A stretch of DNA of 64,000 nucleotides from Sphingomonas sp. URHD0057. Lineage in GTDB: Bacteria > Pseudomonadota > Alphaproteobacteria > Sphingomonadales > Sphingomonadaceae. Position numbers and translations under genes: made by a program. Positions within the stretch are counted from its first letter, which is position 1; every line of letters starts with the position of its first letter. The stretch spans positions 124,001 through 188,000 of the forward strand of contig NZ_KK211162.1 of assembly GCF_000620665.1 (NCBI RefSeq), given 5' to 3'. Below the pieces are notes generated by a model. It made no database searches. It had not been told where the DNA came from and worked only from the letters and a program-made list of their open reading frames with translations. Positions 62,588-64,000 of this stretch are shown piece after piece.

Positions 62588-63328
62588 TCACCCTCGCCAC
62601 AGGCCGTCCAGATGCTCCTGCGTCACCGGAAAGCCGAGATCAGCCGGGATGGTGATGAATTTCTCACCGTCCACATTCTCTACCCAGGGCGAGATCGGTT
62701 CGATCCGGTGCGAGTCCGCATCGGCGCGGATTTCATCGAAGCTCCTGTGTTGAGCGAGCCGCTCCAAAGTGCGACGCGTGGGGAAAATCAAGCGCGCTTC
62801 GCCCCGCTTCTCGCGTTCCAGGACGTCGCTGGCGGTCACCCACGCGGCGCCCGCGCATTCGCCCTCAATGACTTGCGGCTGCCAGTCGATGACCGGAGCC
62901 CGCGCGACGAAGAACATCGTGTCGAACCGCCGCACCGCGTGGAATTTGGGAACCCAGCGGGCGAATGGCGTAAGCTCGGCAACATCGAGCCCGAGGCCGT
63001 GGGCCTCCAGCAGGTCGGCGAACGACGCATCGGCGACGAGATCCCTCTGGAGCTCCAGCGCCTGCTCCTCGCTGGGAACCGGCGCCAGCCCGACCGCGAT
63101 GGCCGTTTCTTCGACGGTCTCGCGAATGGCCGCGACGCGTGCGGCATCGGCCTTCAGTGTTTCGGCCAGCTGGCGGTCGGCCTCGTCGATCCGCCCGCCC
63201 GGGAACACTAAAGCGCCCGCGGCAAACGCCATGCCGCCCGCCCGCTCGACCATCAGCAGCTCGGGCGGGCCCGAGACCTGGTCGCGGACGACAATCAAGG
63301 TGGCGGCGGGGATCGCCTCGTCGGTCAT
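62588..63328 (-). CDS. NUDIX hydrolase
   Basis: 246 aa. The opening TLIVVRDQVSGPPELLMVER and GGMAFAAGALVFPGGRIDEAD begin a Nudix fold. The Nudix box is interrupted: GGRIDEAD is separated from RVAAIRETVEETAIAVGL by an insert, as in the NUDT19-like CoA/acyl-CoA diphosphatase group. The catalytic REx2EE residues are present (RETVEET). It probably hydrolyses a nucleotide-linked pyrophosphate; the substrate is uncertain. It is a single gene convergent with the SWIB protein. Confidence 0.88.
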   Translation of the reverse strand: MTDEAIPAATLIVVRDQVSGPPELLMVERAGGMAFAAGALVFPGGRIDEADRQLAETLKADAARVAAIRETVEETAIAVGLAPVPSEEQALELQRDLVADASFADLLEAHGLGLDVAELTPFARWVPKFHAVRRFDTMFFVARAPVIDWQPQVIEGECAGAAWVTASDVLEREKRGEARLIFPTRRTLERLAQHRSFDEIRADADSHRIEPISPWVENVDGEKFITIPADLGFPVTQEHLDGLWRG

Positions 63329-63355
63329 GCCCCGCGAGGTAGGCGCAGGCGGACC

Positions 63356-63391
63356 AAAGAAAAAGCCGCCCGAGGCGAACCCCGGGGCGGC
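63356..63391 (-). terminator. Rho-independent terminator of the small lipoprotein gene
   Basis: On the minus strand, GCCGCCC (63391-63385) pairs with GGGCGGC (63371-63365) around a GC-rich loop, then TTTTTCTTT runs from 63364 to 63356. It lies 31 bases after the lipoprotein stop and before the NUDIX start. Confidence 0.88.
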
Positions 63392-63421
63392 CGTCTGCCC
63401 CCGTCTGCGAACGCTCCGCGG

Positions 63422-63682
63422 TTACATACCGCTGACGTTCTGCTCCTGCGCATCGCTCGGGTTGAGCGTGTTGGCGCTTTCGTTCTCGAGCTGGTTTTCC
63501 TGGTTGCCGAGGGCGTCCGCCTCGCTGTTGGCGGCGTCGTTGGCCGCCTCGTTCGACAGCGCGTTGAGGTCGGTCGCGGGCTGGTTCATCTCGGCATTAT
63601 TGACCTGGTCCTGGCTGTTGTAATTGCACCCGCCGAAGGTGATCGCAGCAAGGCCGGACAACGCAAAAACAAGCTTTTTCAT
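63422..63682 (-). CDS. Small Asn/Glu/Ala-rich lipoprotein
   Basis: 86 aa from the ATG at 63682. A lipobox (LAAITFGGC) ends the signal peptide, so it is a predicted lipoprotein. The mature part is low-complexity and acidic (QDQVNNAEMNQPATDLNAL, NDAANSEADALGNQENQLEN) and probably disordered. TGGGGTT lies about nine bases upstream of the start. No family is recognised. It is transcribed away from the tmRNA gene and has its own terminator. Confidence 0.75.
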   Translation of the reverse strand: MKKLVFALSGLAAITFGGCNYNSQDQVNNAEMNQPATDLNALSNEAANDAANSEADALGNQENQLENESANTLNPSDAQEQNVSGM

Positions 63683-63759
63683 GTGTTTGAACCCCATCAG
63701 AATCACGTTTGCAGGGGCCTCCATAACAGCAGAGGGCAGCCGCTTTCCAGTGGCTTTGC

Positions 63760-63788
63760 TTGAGATTTCGGCCCGGAAACACTATCTT
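63760..63788 (+). promoter_or_regulatory. Probable sigma-70-type promoter of the tmRNA gene
   Basis: TTGAGA (63760-63765), 17 bases, then TATCTT (63783-63788), close to the TTGACA-N17-TATAAT consensus. Transcription would begin near 63795, just before the acceptor piece of ssrA. Confidence 0.5.
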
Positions 63789-63794
63789 ATGCGT

Positions 63795-64000
63795 GCCGGT
63801 TCGCCGGCTATGTCGGTAGACTGTTGCGTGGAATAGGCACTTCGGACCCGGGGGGCAGTACCCCGGCGCCTCCACCATCAACCGCGGCCAAAGGGAGACG
63901 GCTGCCGCGGCTGTTGATGGGGGCGAAATAGGATCGACGAGTGCAATAAAGACGCGATTGCCGATCGGTATGGATGCCACCGTGACGGCTCATAAACACA
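63795..64000 (+). ncRNA. ssrA: Circularly permuted two-piece tmRNA (ssrA), cut by window edge
   Basis: The acceptor half comes first. TTCGGAC and a T-arm (CCGGGGGGCAGTACCCCGG) lead to CGCCTCC-A-CCA (63867-63877). A 41-base hairpin spacer (63878-63918, TCAAC pairing with GTTGA) joins it to the 5' half, GGGGGCGAAATAGGATCGACG from 63919, whose first seven bases pair with the acceptor 3' strand. This 3'-before-5' order is the permuted tmRNA of alphaproteobacteria, processed into two RNAs for ribosome rescue. The tag-coding region should start just beyond 64000. The 5' boundary is approximate. Confidence 0.92.

Noticed and set aside
63808-63999. A 63-codon minus-strand frame at the right edge
   Set aside because: It lies entirely within the tmRNA gene on the other strand.
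1-64000. CRISPR arrays, prophage or transposase genes
   Set aside because: None were seen: there are no regularly spaced direct repeats, capsid or portal genes, or DDE transposase motifs.

Overview
The window is high-GC, tightly packed bacterial chromosome and almost certainly comes from an alphaproteobacterium of the order Sphingomonadales. Supporting signs are a circularly permuted two-piece tmRNA gene at the right edge (the alphaproteobacterial form), a PopZ/DUF2497-type polarity protein next to tolC and a pcm-like gene, a Mg-type (aspartate-rich) HemB, an EcfG-type (GGAAC-N16-CGTT) stress promoter, and short palindromic intergenic repeats of the kind scattered through sphingomonad genomes. 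There is no prophage, insertion sequence, CRISPR array or plasmid backbone. Most of the window is core chromosome with a few accessory insertions.

Layout. 1-12 kb (mostly minus strand): a spermidine-synthase-like membrane protein cut by the left edge, a PLP decarboxylase, hemB, a MATE pump, valS, then a popZ-like gene, tolC and a pcm-like gene. A glycoside hydrolase 5 gene sits on the opposite strand inside this last block. 12-24 kb: tRNA-Cys, a TupA-type ATP-grasp protein, a secreted Tyr/Gly-rich protein, an L,D-transpeptidase, a GGDEF-EAL-PilZ protein, cysK, an MFS pump, a Na+/H+ antiporter and a DUF885 lipoprotein. 24-31.6 kb (plus): radA, a GNAT enzyme, a TonB-dependent receptor, cvpA, cysS, a divergent NifU-like scaffold and a KefB-type antiporter. 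31.6-43.3 kb: aroK, a small membrane protein with a large periplasmic protein, xerC/D, accA, an M48-LysM protease, an orphan Flp pilin, a methyltransferase, comF, grx, a nitrilase-family enzyme, DUF1178, tRNA-Arg(CCU), DUF6356, a flavoprotein and folE.

43-55 kb: a DUF2383 stress protein, a flavin monoamine oxidase, a 7-TM protein, an exported methyltransferase coupled to a dicarboxylate/amino-acid symporter, a LytS/LytTR-type two-component pair, a small EcfG-promoted protein, a HAD nucleotidase, an Mpl/MurC-like Mur ligase and an unusual D-aminoacylase homologue. 55.7-57.7 kb: a glycoside hydrolase 3.

58.5-62.2 kb holds the most interesting unit. It is a translationally coupled six-gene operon: an Lgt-like diacylglyceryl transferase paralogue, a radical SAM enzyme resembling the MJ0619/tetraether-lipid-synthase type, three tandem paralogous two-helix membrane mini-proteins with one invariant cysteine, and an S66 LD-carboxypeptidase. 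Gene content suggests an envelope or lipid modification system, but its function is inference. The window ends with a SWIB-domain protein, a NUDIX hydrolase, a small lipoprotein and the tmRNA gene.

Cell-wall functions recur (L,D-transpeptidase, LD-carboxypeptidase, Mur ligase, D-aminoacylase homologue, AccA). Together with the two glycosidases, the TonB receptor and several cation antiporters, they fit a free-living aerobic oligotroph that uses plant or algal glucans.
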